Below, one piece after another: positions 55,084 to 64,000 of a stretch of 64,000 nt of DNA (the stretch's first letter is position 1; each line of letters starts with the position of its first letter). The notes under the pieces were generated by a model, which saw only the letters and a program-made list of their open reading frames with translations, made no database searches and was not told the DNA's origin. A program made the translations under genes and the position numbers. This stretch comes from Anomaloglossus baeobatrachus (taxonomy: Eukaryota > Chordata > Amphibia > Anura > Aromobatidae): assembly GCF_048569485.1 (NCBI RefSeq), contig NC_134354.1, forward strand, positions 512,936,280 through 513,000,279, in the 5' to 3' direction.

Positions 55084-55247
55084 AGGCCCTGTCACACACA
55101 GAGAAATCTGCGGCAGATCTGTGGTTGCAGTGAAATTGTGGACAATCAGTGCCAGGTTTGTGGCTGTGTACAAATGGAACAATATGTCCATGATTTCACT
55201 GCAACCACAGATCTGCCAAAGATTTCTCTCTGTGTGTGACGGGGCCT
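55084..55247. mobile_element. Harbinger-type MITE, 164 bp
   Basis: AGGCCCTGTCACACACAGAG at left and the inverse AGGCCCCGTCACACACAGAG at right, flanked by TAA (55081-55083, 55248-55250). TAA/TTA 3-bp sites fit PIF/Harbinger. The whole unit folds as a hairpin. Confidence 0.8.
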
Positions 55248-55434
55248 TAAGTTAACTCTTACACAAATGAAAAAAATACATATCAAAACATTAAAAAATA
55301 TATAAAAATTATATATGGTCAATGTTTTATACCTTTCCCACATAACAGGGATAGAAGAATGGCCAGGTGAAATTTACCGGTACATACAAATATGGTACTT
55401 ATGTCTAGTGTTAATGAAGGTAAATCTGACCCAC

Positions 55435-55632
55435 CTTATCTTTCTCCAGTCCACACTCTGGATAAAATACTGATAGAGAGAACTCGTAGCCACATCTCCT
55501 CAGGTGATCGGCCACTAAGGTGTTACAGGCCCTGTGCAATAGAGAGTCACCAGGAACAAGTGGAGCCGGAAGGGCCTCGCCGCTGACGACACGGAACTTC
55601 AGATCTTGAATGAGCTGATTTCTAAGTTGAGT
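55435..55632 (-). CDS. OFD1: OFD1 exon 3 (LisH motif)
   Basis: The 198-nt exon encodes 66 residues starting [12 protein letters not shown], against human [12 protein letters not shown]. It contains the LisH core [20 protein letters not shown] at residues about 69-88, against human [20 protein letters not shown]. LisH motifs mediate dimerisation, and in OFD1 the motif contributes to centrosomal localisation. The acceptor is AACAAG|ACT and the donor GATAAG|GTGGGT. Phase is 0 at both ends. Conservation is strong, so the host gene looks intact here. Confidence 0.96.
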
Positions 55633-55939
55633 CTTGTTAAAAGCAAGATTAATAGGAAACATTTAATTTGATAGAAACTGGAAGCATTGATTTCAAGCAT
55701 TTCTGATGAGATGACTGCCAGAAGTGGCGCCCAGCGAGGGACACCGGCAGCAAAACGAGGCACCAGTCTGGTAAAGGAGTATAGGCTTTTTTAATTCAAA
55801 ATAAAAGTGTTAATCTGTGTTCTAGGTTTATGTGATTAAAAAACAATGCTTAAAAAGTGTTCTCCGAGAATTGTTTTAAAATAAAAAATACACATTTAAA
55901 TATTATTTTTTTTTTTATATAAATAACTTTTTTTATCAA

Positions 55940-56765
55940 ACAGCTATGCTTTATCTAGGGTCTTTATTCTGTGAATTTGCATAAAATCACAGCGGGTCAG
56001 GAGATGGATGCACGCCGCACATCAGACGACGACTGTTTCACGCCTAAAGGGTGCTTTACACGCTACGACATCGCTAGCTATAGCTAGCGATGTCGAGCGC
56101 GATAGCACCTGCCCCCGTTGTTGGTGCGATATGTGGTGATCGCTGCCATAGCGAACATTATCGCTACGGCAGCGTTACACGAACATACCTTGTCAGCGAC
56201 GTTGCTGTGACCACCGAACAATCCCTCCTTAAAGGAGGAGGTGCGTTCGGCGTCATAGCGACGTCACTGCTGCGTCACTAAGCGGCCAGCCAATAGAAGC
56301 GGAGGGGCGGGGATAAGCGGGACGAACATCCCGCCCAACCCCTTCCTTCCTCATTGCCAGCGGGACGGAGGTAAGGAGATGTTCGTCGCTCCTGCGGTGT
56401 CACACATAGCGATGTGTGCTGCCGCAGGAACGAGGAACAACATCGCTACTTACCTGACAACGATTTTTTGTAATTAAACGACCTCTCCAAAACAAACGAT
56501 TTTTGTCTTTTTTGCGATCGTTTTAGGTCGCTCCTGCCTGTCACACGCTGCAATGTCGCTAACGACGCCGTATGTGCGTCACAAACACCGTGACCCCGAC
56601 AATATATCGTTAGCAATGTCGCAGCATATAAAGCACCCTTAAGTGCTTCTGGCTGTTCCAAGGACCCGTTGAAGCACTAAGGCACAAAATGGCCGTCGTC
56701 TGATGTGCAGCATGCATCCATCTCCTGACCCGCTGTGATTTTATGGAAATTCACACAATAAAGTA
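55940..56765. repeat. Foldback element carrying a MITE in its loop
   Basis: GTGAATTTGCATAAAATCAC then AGCGGGTCAGGAGATGGATG on the left is mirrored by CATCCATCTCCTGACCCGCT then GTGATTTTATGGAAATTCAC on the right. The arms are about 90 bp. The centre is filled by the MITE at 56048-56639. Confidence 0.8.
56048..56639. mobile_element. Harbinger-type MITE, 592 bp
   Basis: AGGGTGCTTTACACGCTACG left and AGGGTGCTTTATATGCTGCG (inverse of right), flanked by TAA (56045-56047, 56640-56642). The interior is CG-rich with CGATGTCG-type motifs. Confidence 0.85.
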
Positions 56766-56971
56766 ACCAGTTTTGCATGCTATTGTGAGTGCCACTCTTT
56801 TTTTCCCTTTTTTTTTCTTTATTGTGGAATACACTGTGGACTGTCTTTTGATAGAGTGAGCACCACCACTAAAGCTGTTATTAATCCAGAAAACCCGCTT
56901 ACCTGTTCATTCCGTTTTTTGATTTTGGCTCATTAAGGGTCTGATAGTGCAGCACTTATGTAACTTTGTTG

Positions 56972-57858
56972 CCATGCTTTATCTAGTGTATTCAGGATTT
57001 TAAAGATGGCAACTGCCATAAATCTGTGTGCACCCATCCTAGATTTCAGAGGCTGCATGAAGACATATTGTCAGAGCAGCGTCCTGTCAAGCATTATGAA
57101 CTCACATTCCTCTGTTCCATCAACCTGACAAGACCATCAGTGGAGTGGACTAAAGGAGAAGATAAACACCTTTCTTTACATGACTGAAAATGAAGATCCA
57201 TCTCAGTCAGCTTGTTTTAGTGCAGGGCAGGGACTAAGGGGTACTTTGCACGCTGCAATATCTTGTGATTGCTGCCGTAGCGAACATTATCGCTACGGCA
57301 GTTTCACACGGACTTACCTGCCCTGCGATGTTGCTCTGGCCGGCGACCCGCCTCCTTCCTAAGGGGGCGGGTCGTGCGGCGTCACAGTGACGTCACACTG
57401 CTGGCGGCCAATAGAAGCAGAGGGGCGATGATGAGCGGGACGTAAACATCCCGCCCACCTCCTTCCTTCCGCATAGCCGGTGGAGCAGGTAAGGAGATGT
57501 TCCTCGCTCCTGCGGCTTCACACACAGCGATGTGTGCTGCCGCAGGAATCAGGAACAACATCGTATCTCCTATGGGTGCGACATTATGAAAATGTCCGAC
57601 GCTACACAGATCACCGATTTACGACGCTTTTGCAATCGTTTATCGGCGCATCTAGGCTTTACACGTTGCGACGTCGTTACCGGCGCCGGATGTGCGTCAC
57701 TTTCGATTTGACCCTGACGATATCGCAGTAGCGATGTCGCAACGTGAAAAGTACCCCTAAGTCTGTCTTACGCAGTCTGTCCTAGAATGGGTGCACACTG
57801 CAAGATGGAAGTTGCCATCTTTAAAATCCTGACAGAGTGCAGAAGATAAAGCATAGCT
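56972..57858. repeat. Second foldback element carrying a MITE in its loop
   Basis: ATGCTTTATCTAG, TTTTAAAGATGGCAACT and GTGCACCCATCCTAG on the left are mirrored on the right as CTAGAATGGGTGCAC, AGTTGCCATCTTTAAAA-like and GATAAAGCAT. The MITE at 57238-57757 fills the centre. Confidence 0.75.
57238..57757. mobile_element. Harbinger-type MITE, 520 bp
   Basis: GGGGTACTTTGCACGCTGCA left and GGGGTACTTTTCACGTTGCG (inverse of right), flanked by TAA (57235-57237, 57758-57760). Related to the MITE at 56048-56639 (shared GCCGTAGCGAACATTATCGC). Confidence 0.85.
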
Positions 57859-58349
57859 TTTTGCTTAATAAAAGGTACCATATTTAGAAAAATTGTTAAT
57901 ATTTAAAAATATTTTATTCATTTATTTTATCACATTTCTCAGTGAACTCCTTTAATCTATGTCATAAAACTGTTTGAAATATTATATAATAACAGAGCAA
58001 AAATATGGAGACTTTTGGTGTTTATACATCAGTCCTGTCCAGCTGAACCTAATTTGTTAATAATGAGCAGAGTTAAGCCATGAGGATGACAAATTCATCA
58101 TAATTTATGCCCCTAATGTTGCATAAATTACTATGTTAATGTACTCCAGTCTGAGATTGCAGTACATTCTTTATGCTGAACATGCACAAAATATATATGA
58201 ATTAGAAGCTTCTTACTCCAGCATTCCTTCAACTTGCATGGCAGTCTTGATGAATCAGTGCCATTGTATGCAACTTTCCAATACATTTGGAAGACACATT
58301 TTTTGCCTCTGGGTGTAAACGTCCTTAATAGCAAGAAAACACAAATTAC
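57859..58349. other. OFD1 intron 2; no gene seen
   Basis: AT-rich intron sequence adjoining exon 2. No repeat ends recognised. Confidence 0.6.
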
Positions 58350-58452
58350 CTTCAATGAATCCAAAACCCCCTTCTTTTTAAATGTCTGATATAGTCTTCT
58401 CCGCAGTTCTTCTTGGGACAGGGATTTCAGCTCGATTTGAGACATTTGGCCT
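58350..58452 (-). CDS. OFD1: OFD1 exon 2 (start codon; coding 58350-58445)
   Basis: The acceptor TTTTTCAG is followed by AGGCCAA and then ATG at 58445. Thirty-two codons end at a consensus donor AAG|GTAATT. The peptide contains LSQEELRRRLYQTFKKKG and ends GVLDSLK, matching human LSQDELRKKLYQTFKDRG and GILDTLK. The human protein has a slightly longer N-terminus, so this ATG is chosen as the first one in frame after the acceptor. The exon ends in phase 0, compatible with exon 3. Confidence 0.95.
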
Positions 58453-59662
58453 CTGAAAAATTAAATAGGTTCTGCATTATTGCATATTTCCATCTACAGC
58501 TTGTCATAATTTACAGCAGCCTGAATTCTGCAAGCATTTTTGATGCGGTTTGGGTGCGTTTTCTGCCAGGAGATGCAGATTTCGTGCTGAAATGTCTGCA
58601 ACCAAATACTCAATGTGAACAACACACCTAATCCGGTAATCTGGCACTGACTTCAATGAAATCCCCTGAGGTGAGGTCACTGAGTTTAAGGAGTTCACCT
58701 GAGCTCACAGTTAAGGTACGGTGGGAACCTCCAATTGTGAGCTCATGTGAACTCACTGACGTCACTGCTCACAGCTGCGGCACTGTCAGTGAGTCCCTGA
58801 CGCTGCAGTGATCAGTCACAATTTCTAATGTGACTGCACACTGAGACCTCAGATGCAGCAGAGCCAGGATCGTCATGAGACTTTGTGTGAATTACGTCGG
58901 ACCTGCAAGGTGTTTTGGGGGCTTAATAAATTGGAGAAAGAGAATGTTTTTTTGTTTTCAAATAAAGGATTTTTCTCTGTAGTTTGTGTTTATTTTTACT
59001 TACAGGGTTAGTAATGGGGGGTCTCATAGACGCCTCCTCATTACTAACCTCGGACTTAAACACATCTGTGATTTTTGGACAAATCACAGCTGTCATTAAC
59101 CTATTAAATTACCCCGATTGCCACTGCACCAGGGCAATCGGTGTGAGCTAGGTAAAGCACCGGAATTGGCGCATCTAATGCATATCCTAAGATATTAAGG
59201 ATAGTGAATCACTTGCTGATCTTTGGGGGTCCGACTGCTGGGATCTCCCATGATCCTGAGATCTGCAGAGCCCAGTCTGGAACCTAGTGGAAGTGTGGGA
59301 ATAGCGGAGTATGTACTCGCCTCTCCCCACAGACAATGAATGGGGCAGAGGTGGCGCATGTGCCCATCTCCCTCTATTCCAGACTGCCCTCTGCAGAGCG
59401 AGGTTCCAGAGCTCTCAGGACTGTGGGGTCCCAGTTATTGGACCTCCAGCGATCAAGAAGCTTTACCTTCTCCGGGTCACTATTCTGGGAATAACTCTTA
59501 ACCCCAGATAGCGGGCGTGCTGCCCAGGAGTCATGGTGGGGACATCATCCCTTCTGGGGCACAGACAGTGCTGGCAGTGAATGAGATGCAGGCTCCTGTA
59601 TGCCACTGACTGTCTGTACAGCGGCCATAGCACAGCAGATCCACATAATACGCGGCACTCAC
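58453..59662. other. OFD1 intron 1
   Basis: Mostly unremarkable. About 59160-59420 is an interspersed repeat (TAAGATATTAAGGATAGTGA, GGGGGTCCGACTGCTGGGAT) related to the block at 5190-5334. No coding exon seen. Confidence 0.6.
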
Positions 59663-59850
59663 CTCCCTGGAGCATAGAGCAACGTTCACACCAATACCAA
59701 CCGCCAGAGAATGTGTACACAGAAAGGACACAGCCGACTGGAACATTGCTTACATGGCAACCAATCACAGCAAGAGCCGAGCACCAGCCTTCCAATCAGC
59801 AGCGAGTACCCGCCTCTTCATGAATCAAAAGTACATGTCCGCGTTCCAAA
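59663..59850 (-). other. OFD1: OFD1 non-coding exon 1 (5' edge estimated)
   Basis: A textbook donor (GGGAG|GTGAGTGCC on the minus strand) lies at 59663/59662, just upstream of OFD1 exon 2 and facing TRAPPC2. Human OFD1 likewise begins with a largely untranslated exon. A short upstream ATG (minus strand, about 59676) would read across the junction in a frame different from the main start in exon 2, so it could act as a uORF. The transcription start is not determined; the upper edge is a guess bounded by the promoter region. Confidence 0.6.
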
Positions 59851-59939
59851 CCTCGCTTTCCATTAGTTTCTGTTTGTTATAAATAAAGTTATTAACAAGC
59901 GGAAGTGAAGACGCCAGAAAGGGTGACGTGTGACGTCAT

Positions 59940-60005
59940 TTCATGGTGCCGCTCTGACTAGTTTATTGATGTGAATATTGCAGACCGGTCTTTACTCGGA
60001 CAGAG
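59940..60005 (+). other. TRAPPC2: TRAPPC2 probable non-coding exon 1
   Basis: A strong donor CAGAG|GTGAGC at 60005/60006 lies downstream of the CRE and upstream of the TRAPPC2 coding exon. Human TRAPPC2 also begins with untranslated exons. The 5' edge is an estimate. An additional small non-coding exon cannot be excluded. Confidence 0.55.
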
Positions 60006-60204
60006 GTGAGCACGGGAGATCCGCACGCCTCTTATTTCCCAGGCAGTGGATACATTTGGAGTTTTTTTTTCACCACCATCTTTTTGTGAGCAGATTCCTG
60101 GCACCATTAGTGGTAACTGATTTGAATGACATTAGTGCCCATCATAGAGGCTCTGCCCCCCCCCCCTCCCCCCGCCTGTGTAATGGCAGTAAGTGCCCCC
60201 CGTC

Positions 60205-61480
60205 CTCTTCCACGTAGCGGGTAGGTGCCTTCCCCTTCCACGTAGCGGGTAGGTGCCTTCCCCTTCCACGTAGCGGGTAGGTGCCTTCCCCTTCCACGTA
60301 GCGGGTAGGTGCCTTCCCCTTCCACGTAGCGGGTAGGTGCCTTCCCCTTCCACGTAGCGGGTAGGTGCCTTCCCCTTCCACGTAGCGGGTAGGTGCCTTC
60401 CCCTTCCACGTAGCGGGTAGGTGCCCCCCCTTCCACGTAGCGGGTAGGTGCCCCCCCCCTTCCACGTAGCGGGTAGGTGCCCCCCCTTCCACGTAGCGGG
60501 TAGGTGCCCCCCCCTTCCACGTAGCGGGTAGGTGCCTTCCCCTTCCACGTAGCGGGTAGGTGCCTTCCCCACCTTCCACGTAGCGGGTAGGTGCCTTCCC
60601 CCCCCACTTCCACGTAGCGGGTAGGTGCCTTCCCCCCCCCCACTTCCACGTAGCGGGTAGGTGCCTTCCCCCCCCCCCTTCCACGTGGCGGGTAGGTGCC
60701 TTCCCCCCCCCCTTCCACGTGGCGGGTAGGTGCCTTCCCCTTCCACGTGGCGGGTAGGTGCCTTCCCCTTCCACGTGGCGGGTAGGTGCCTTCCCCTTCC
60801 ACGTGGCGGGTAGGTGCCTTCCCCTTCCACGTGGCGGGTAGGTGCCTTCCCCTTCCACGTGGCGGGTAGGTGCCTTCCCCTTCCACGTGGCGGGTAGGTG
60901 CCTTCCCCTTCCACGTGGCGGGTAGGTGCCTTCCCCCTTCCACGTGGCGGGTAGGTGCCTTCCCCCCCCCACTTCCACGTAGCGGGTAGGTGCCTTCCCC
61001 CCCCCCCCTTCCACGTGGCGGGTAGGTGCCTTCCCCTTCCACGTGGCGGGTAGGTGCCTTCCCCTTCCACGTGGCGGGTAGGTGCCTTCCCCCTTCCACG
61101 TGGCGGGTAGGTGCCTTCCCCCTTCCACGTGGCGGGTAGGTGCCTTCCCCCTTCCACGTGGCGGGTAGGTGCCTTCCCCCTTCCACGTGGCGGGTAGGTG
61201 CCTTCCCCCTTCCACGTGGCGGGTAGGTGCCTTCCCCCTTCCACGTGGCGGGTAGGTGCCTTCCCCCTTCCACGTGGCGGGTAGGTGCCTTCCCCCTTCC
61301 ACGTGGCGGGTAGGTGCCTTCCCCCTTCCACGTGGCGGGTAGGTGCCTTCCCCCTTCCACGTGGCGGGTAGGTGCCTTCCCCCTTCCACGTGGCGGGTAG
61401 GTGCCTTCCCCCTTCCACGTGGCGGGTAGGTGCCTTCCCCTTCCACGTGGCGGGTAGGTGCCTTCCCCTTCACCCCCCTT
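60205..61480. repeat. 28-bp minisatellite, about 43 copies, in TRAPPC2 intron 1
   Basis: Tandem units of about 28 bp have the core CCACGTRGCGGGTAGGTGCC plus a C-rich linker of variable length. By count, 17 units carry CACGTA and 26 carry CACGTG. The A-form occupies 60211-60660, and the G-form about 60680-61460 with one A-form unit near 60979. Since 28 is not a multiple of 3, all three minus-strand frames stay open for over 400 codons. These are repeat artefacts, not genes. The minus strand is G-rich. Confidence 0.97.
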
Positions 61481-61744
61481 CCACGGAGCAGTAGGAGCTA
61501 ATATATTTTAGAAGATAAAAATAATCAGTATTGAATACCATTGGCCTGGGTGCTGCCCGGTTTTTCTATACTTTGCACTCGGTCTGACTATATGGTGGTG
61601 TGAGCGCAGCCTCATAGTTTAATATACTGCTCCACATAAGCAGGGAAACCGGATCGCCACCATCTGTGTGTGCAGCGGGAGCGTCTCTGGCGCATGTCCT
61701 CATCATGGTTCTCTAGTGTGATGGACGCACGGTCTTTGTGATAA

Positions 61745-62663
<919 letters not shown>

Positions 62664-64000
62664 TTTTCTTTGTCGCTCCATTGGGAGACCCAGACAATTG
62701 GGTGTATAGCTTCTGCCTCCGGAGGCCACACAAAGTATTACACTTTAAAAAGTGTAACCCCTCCCCTCTGCCTATACACCCTCCCGTGCATCACGGGCTC
62801 CTCAGTTTTATGCTTTGTGTGGAAGGAGGCACACATCCACTCATGCATTCTCATATTAGTTATATCGGTTGGAAGAAAAGAGGGCCCCCACGGGGCCCCC
62901 GGCATGTTCCCTTCTCACCCCACTATGTCGGCGGTGCTGTTAAGGTTGAGGTACCCATTGTGGGTACAAAGGCCGGAGCCTCATGCCGTTTTCCTTCACC
63001 ATCCCTTAGCGGCTCTGGGAGAAGTGGGATCCTGACCGGTCATCCATTCACTGGGACCGGGCTCCCTCCGCAGCCCCTGTGGGTATCTGCCGAACAGGAG
63101 TCTATTCATCCTCAGAGACCGGGCCCTGCATCTCTAAGGTACTCTGTATCCCCATGGGGACTGTGCATGGAGCGCCTTCTTCCCGGACGCTGCAGCAGCT
63201 GCTGATTTGTGAAGACCGGCGGACTTCCGCACTGACCGCGCCTGCTTGTCGGCCGCGGTCTTAAATTTAGTACCCGGCTTCATCGCGGCCTAGTAGCAAA
63301 AATCCCGCCCCCGGGCCTGCCTGTCAGGGGTAAGGGCGGGATTGCCGACCTGACGTCGGATGTGAGGGCCGGAGCATCCTGTATGTTTCCTCCCCCCTCA
63401 CTGATCACTGTGGGGACCCCAGATTCCCGCACTTTTTCTAGCACCGCCCACGGCTCCACTCCTCCCCTGAGAGCTCCGGCAGCCATTTTCTTGGCATTCT
63501 GCCGGTGGAGGATTATCAGGGAAGAGCTCTGCAGCTCTGGGAGACCTAAGGCAGGGAATCTGGAGGACACACACTCCACTTTTTAGCGGTTGGTAAGCCA
63601 CACCGGTCACCCGGTGCTGGTCCCCCATAGGGTGCCGGAATAGATACGTATTCTATATATATATTTCTGTTCGGTCGGGCTGTATACCTTTCCCATATAC
63701 CCTCAGTGATCACTCTCCTAGGAGACAACAGCATGTCGTCCACAAGGAGCAAAGGTGCTAAGGCACAGGGTTTTTTTGCGACCTGTACCTCTTGTGGGGC
63801 TATGTTACCTGCGGGTTCCACCTACCCTCACTGTGAGCAATGCTCGGCCCCTGTTTCGCTTGCTCAGCCGGAGCCTCGGTCACTAGTGGGCCCCTCGGCT
63901 CAGGTAGACCCCCCCTGCTCCCCCTGTCCAGGCGGCAGGGACAGAGTTTGCTACTTTTGCTGAGAAGCTCTCTGAGTCTCTTTCACAATCCATGGCTCAG
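62664..64000 (+). mobile_element. DIRS-like copy H, beta subfamily, 5' part (runs off window)
   Basis: The 5' end matches the terminus of E1 in reverse orientation, starting TTTTCTTTGTCGCTCCATTG and followed by the same beta ITR. A GC-rich leader of about 1 kb precedes gag at 63733. The N-terminus MSSTRSKGAKAQGFFATCTS is nearly identical to that of E1 (22117). An acceptor-like CTCTCCTAG lies 11 nt before the ATG. Sense to TRAPPC2. It looks young; about one break is visible in the part shown. Confidence 0.9.

Larger units (their letters stand above)
9893..59850 (-). other. OFD1: OFD1 gene span (5' part)
   Basis: Exon 1 and ten coding exons of the centriolar/ciliary protein OFD1 are recognisable on the minus strand. 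Translations align in order with the N-terminal third of the vertebrate protein as I recall it, and all exon phases agree across the splice sites. The visible coding exons give 371 residues, against about 1012 in human. The remaining exons must lie left of position 9893, either beyond the window or unseen. Introns 6, 7 and 10 measure about 6.9, 9.3 and 25.2 kb, and most of that length is DIRS-like elements. OFD1 caps distal centrioles and is needed for ciliogenesis. The 5' limit near 59850 is an estimate. Confidence 0.93.
59663..60005. promoter_or_regulatory. Probable bidirectional OFD1/TRAPPC2 promoter
   Basis: The first exons of two divergent genes are separated by at most about 340 bp. The interval holds a perfect CRE (TGACGTCA, 59931-59938) preceded by TGACGTG, an ETS-like GGAAGTG (59901-59907), and two CCAAT boxes on the plus strand (59761 and 59791 areas). 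On the minus strand there is a GTTGCCAT half-site (about 59754-59761) resembling an RFX X-box half next to a CCAAT box, a pairing common in ciliary gene promoters. Motif calls are by eye and binding is inferred. Confidence 0.65.

Noticed and set aside
55084-55247. Hairpin as a microRNA or tRNA gene
   Set aside because: It has TAA-flanked terminal inverted repeats of a MITE, and the arms are too long for a standard precursor. No tRNA boxes seen.
59463-59795. 110-codon minus-strand frame as a coding first exon of OFD1
   Set aside because: Splicing at the strong donor to exon 2 puts this frame out of phase with the conserved OFD1 start, so at most it is a uORF.
60107-61473. Three overlapping open frames of over 400 codons on the minus strand
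   Set aside because: They arise from a 28-bp tandem repeat whose period is not a multiple of three. The same repeat peptide appears in all frames, so this is a minisatellite, not a protein gene.
60205-61480. A CRISPR-like array (28-bp repeats)
   Set aside because: Units are directly adjacent with no unique spacers, and the locus is vertebrate.

Overview
This window is vertebrate nuclear DNA, most likely from a frog (probably a neobatrachian). The evidence is spliced vertebrate genes, very large repeat-filled introns, abundant DIRS-type tyrosine-recombinase retrotransposons, and anuran-style MITEs and foldback repeats. The species assignment is an inference.

Host genes. Two genes sit head to head, as in human Xp22. 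OFD1 (centriole and ciliary basal-body protein) is on the minus strand. Its non-coding first exon ends at 59663, and coding exons 2-11 can be placed at base resolution between 58445 and 9893. Together they encode the first 371 residues, including the LisH motif and the start of the coiled coil. The rest of OFD1 lies left of the window. TRAPPC2 (sedlin, a TRAPP tethering subunit) is on the plus strand, with a likely non-coding exon 1 ending at 60005 and the first coding exon at 61775-61888. The gap between them holds a probable shared bidirectional promoter. TRAPPC2 intron 1 carries a 43-copy, 28-bp minisatellite.

Mobile DNA. At least eight DIRS-like copies fill the introns. Four belong to one young subfamily, called alpha here: A (1-2597, cut by the window), B (25531-31340), C (38917-44818) and D (46021-51850). 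Three belong to a sister subfamily, beta: E1 (11255-22440), E2 (11618-17696, nested in E1) and H (62664 to the window end). G (5335-9420) is an older lineage. F (22441-34058) has DIRS ends and an internal complementary region but no recognisable pol. F, E1, E2 and B form one nested block of about 22.8 kb inside OFD1 intron 10. DNA transposons include a hAT with an 8-bp target duplication, three Harbinger-type MITEs, a pogo/Tigger-type element, a piggyBac-like MITE, a Tc1 fragment and a TA-flanked element that itself hosts a solo LTR and DIRS copy C.

Most interesting signal. Every substantial DIRS copy is in the same orientation as its host gene. Well-preserved copies have a splice-acceptor-like sequence 11-18 nt before the gag start, and every visible 3' tip ends in a consensus splice donor (GGTAAGT or GGTGAGT). 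Each copy therefore looks like an exon cassette that could be trapped into host transcripts. In addition, E2 is inserted inside the internal complementary region of E1, and E1 sits on the outer tip of F. This suggests that recombinase target choice is guided by the elements' own end sequences.
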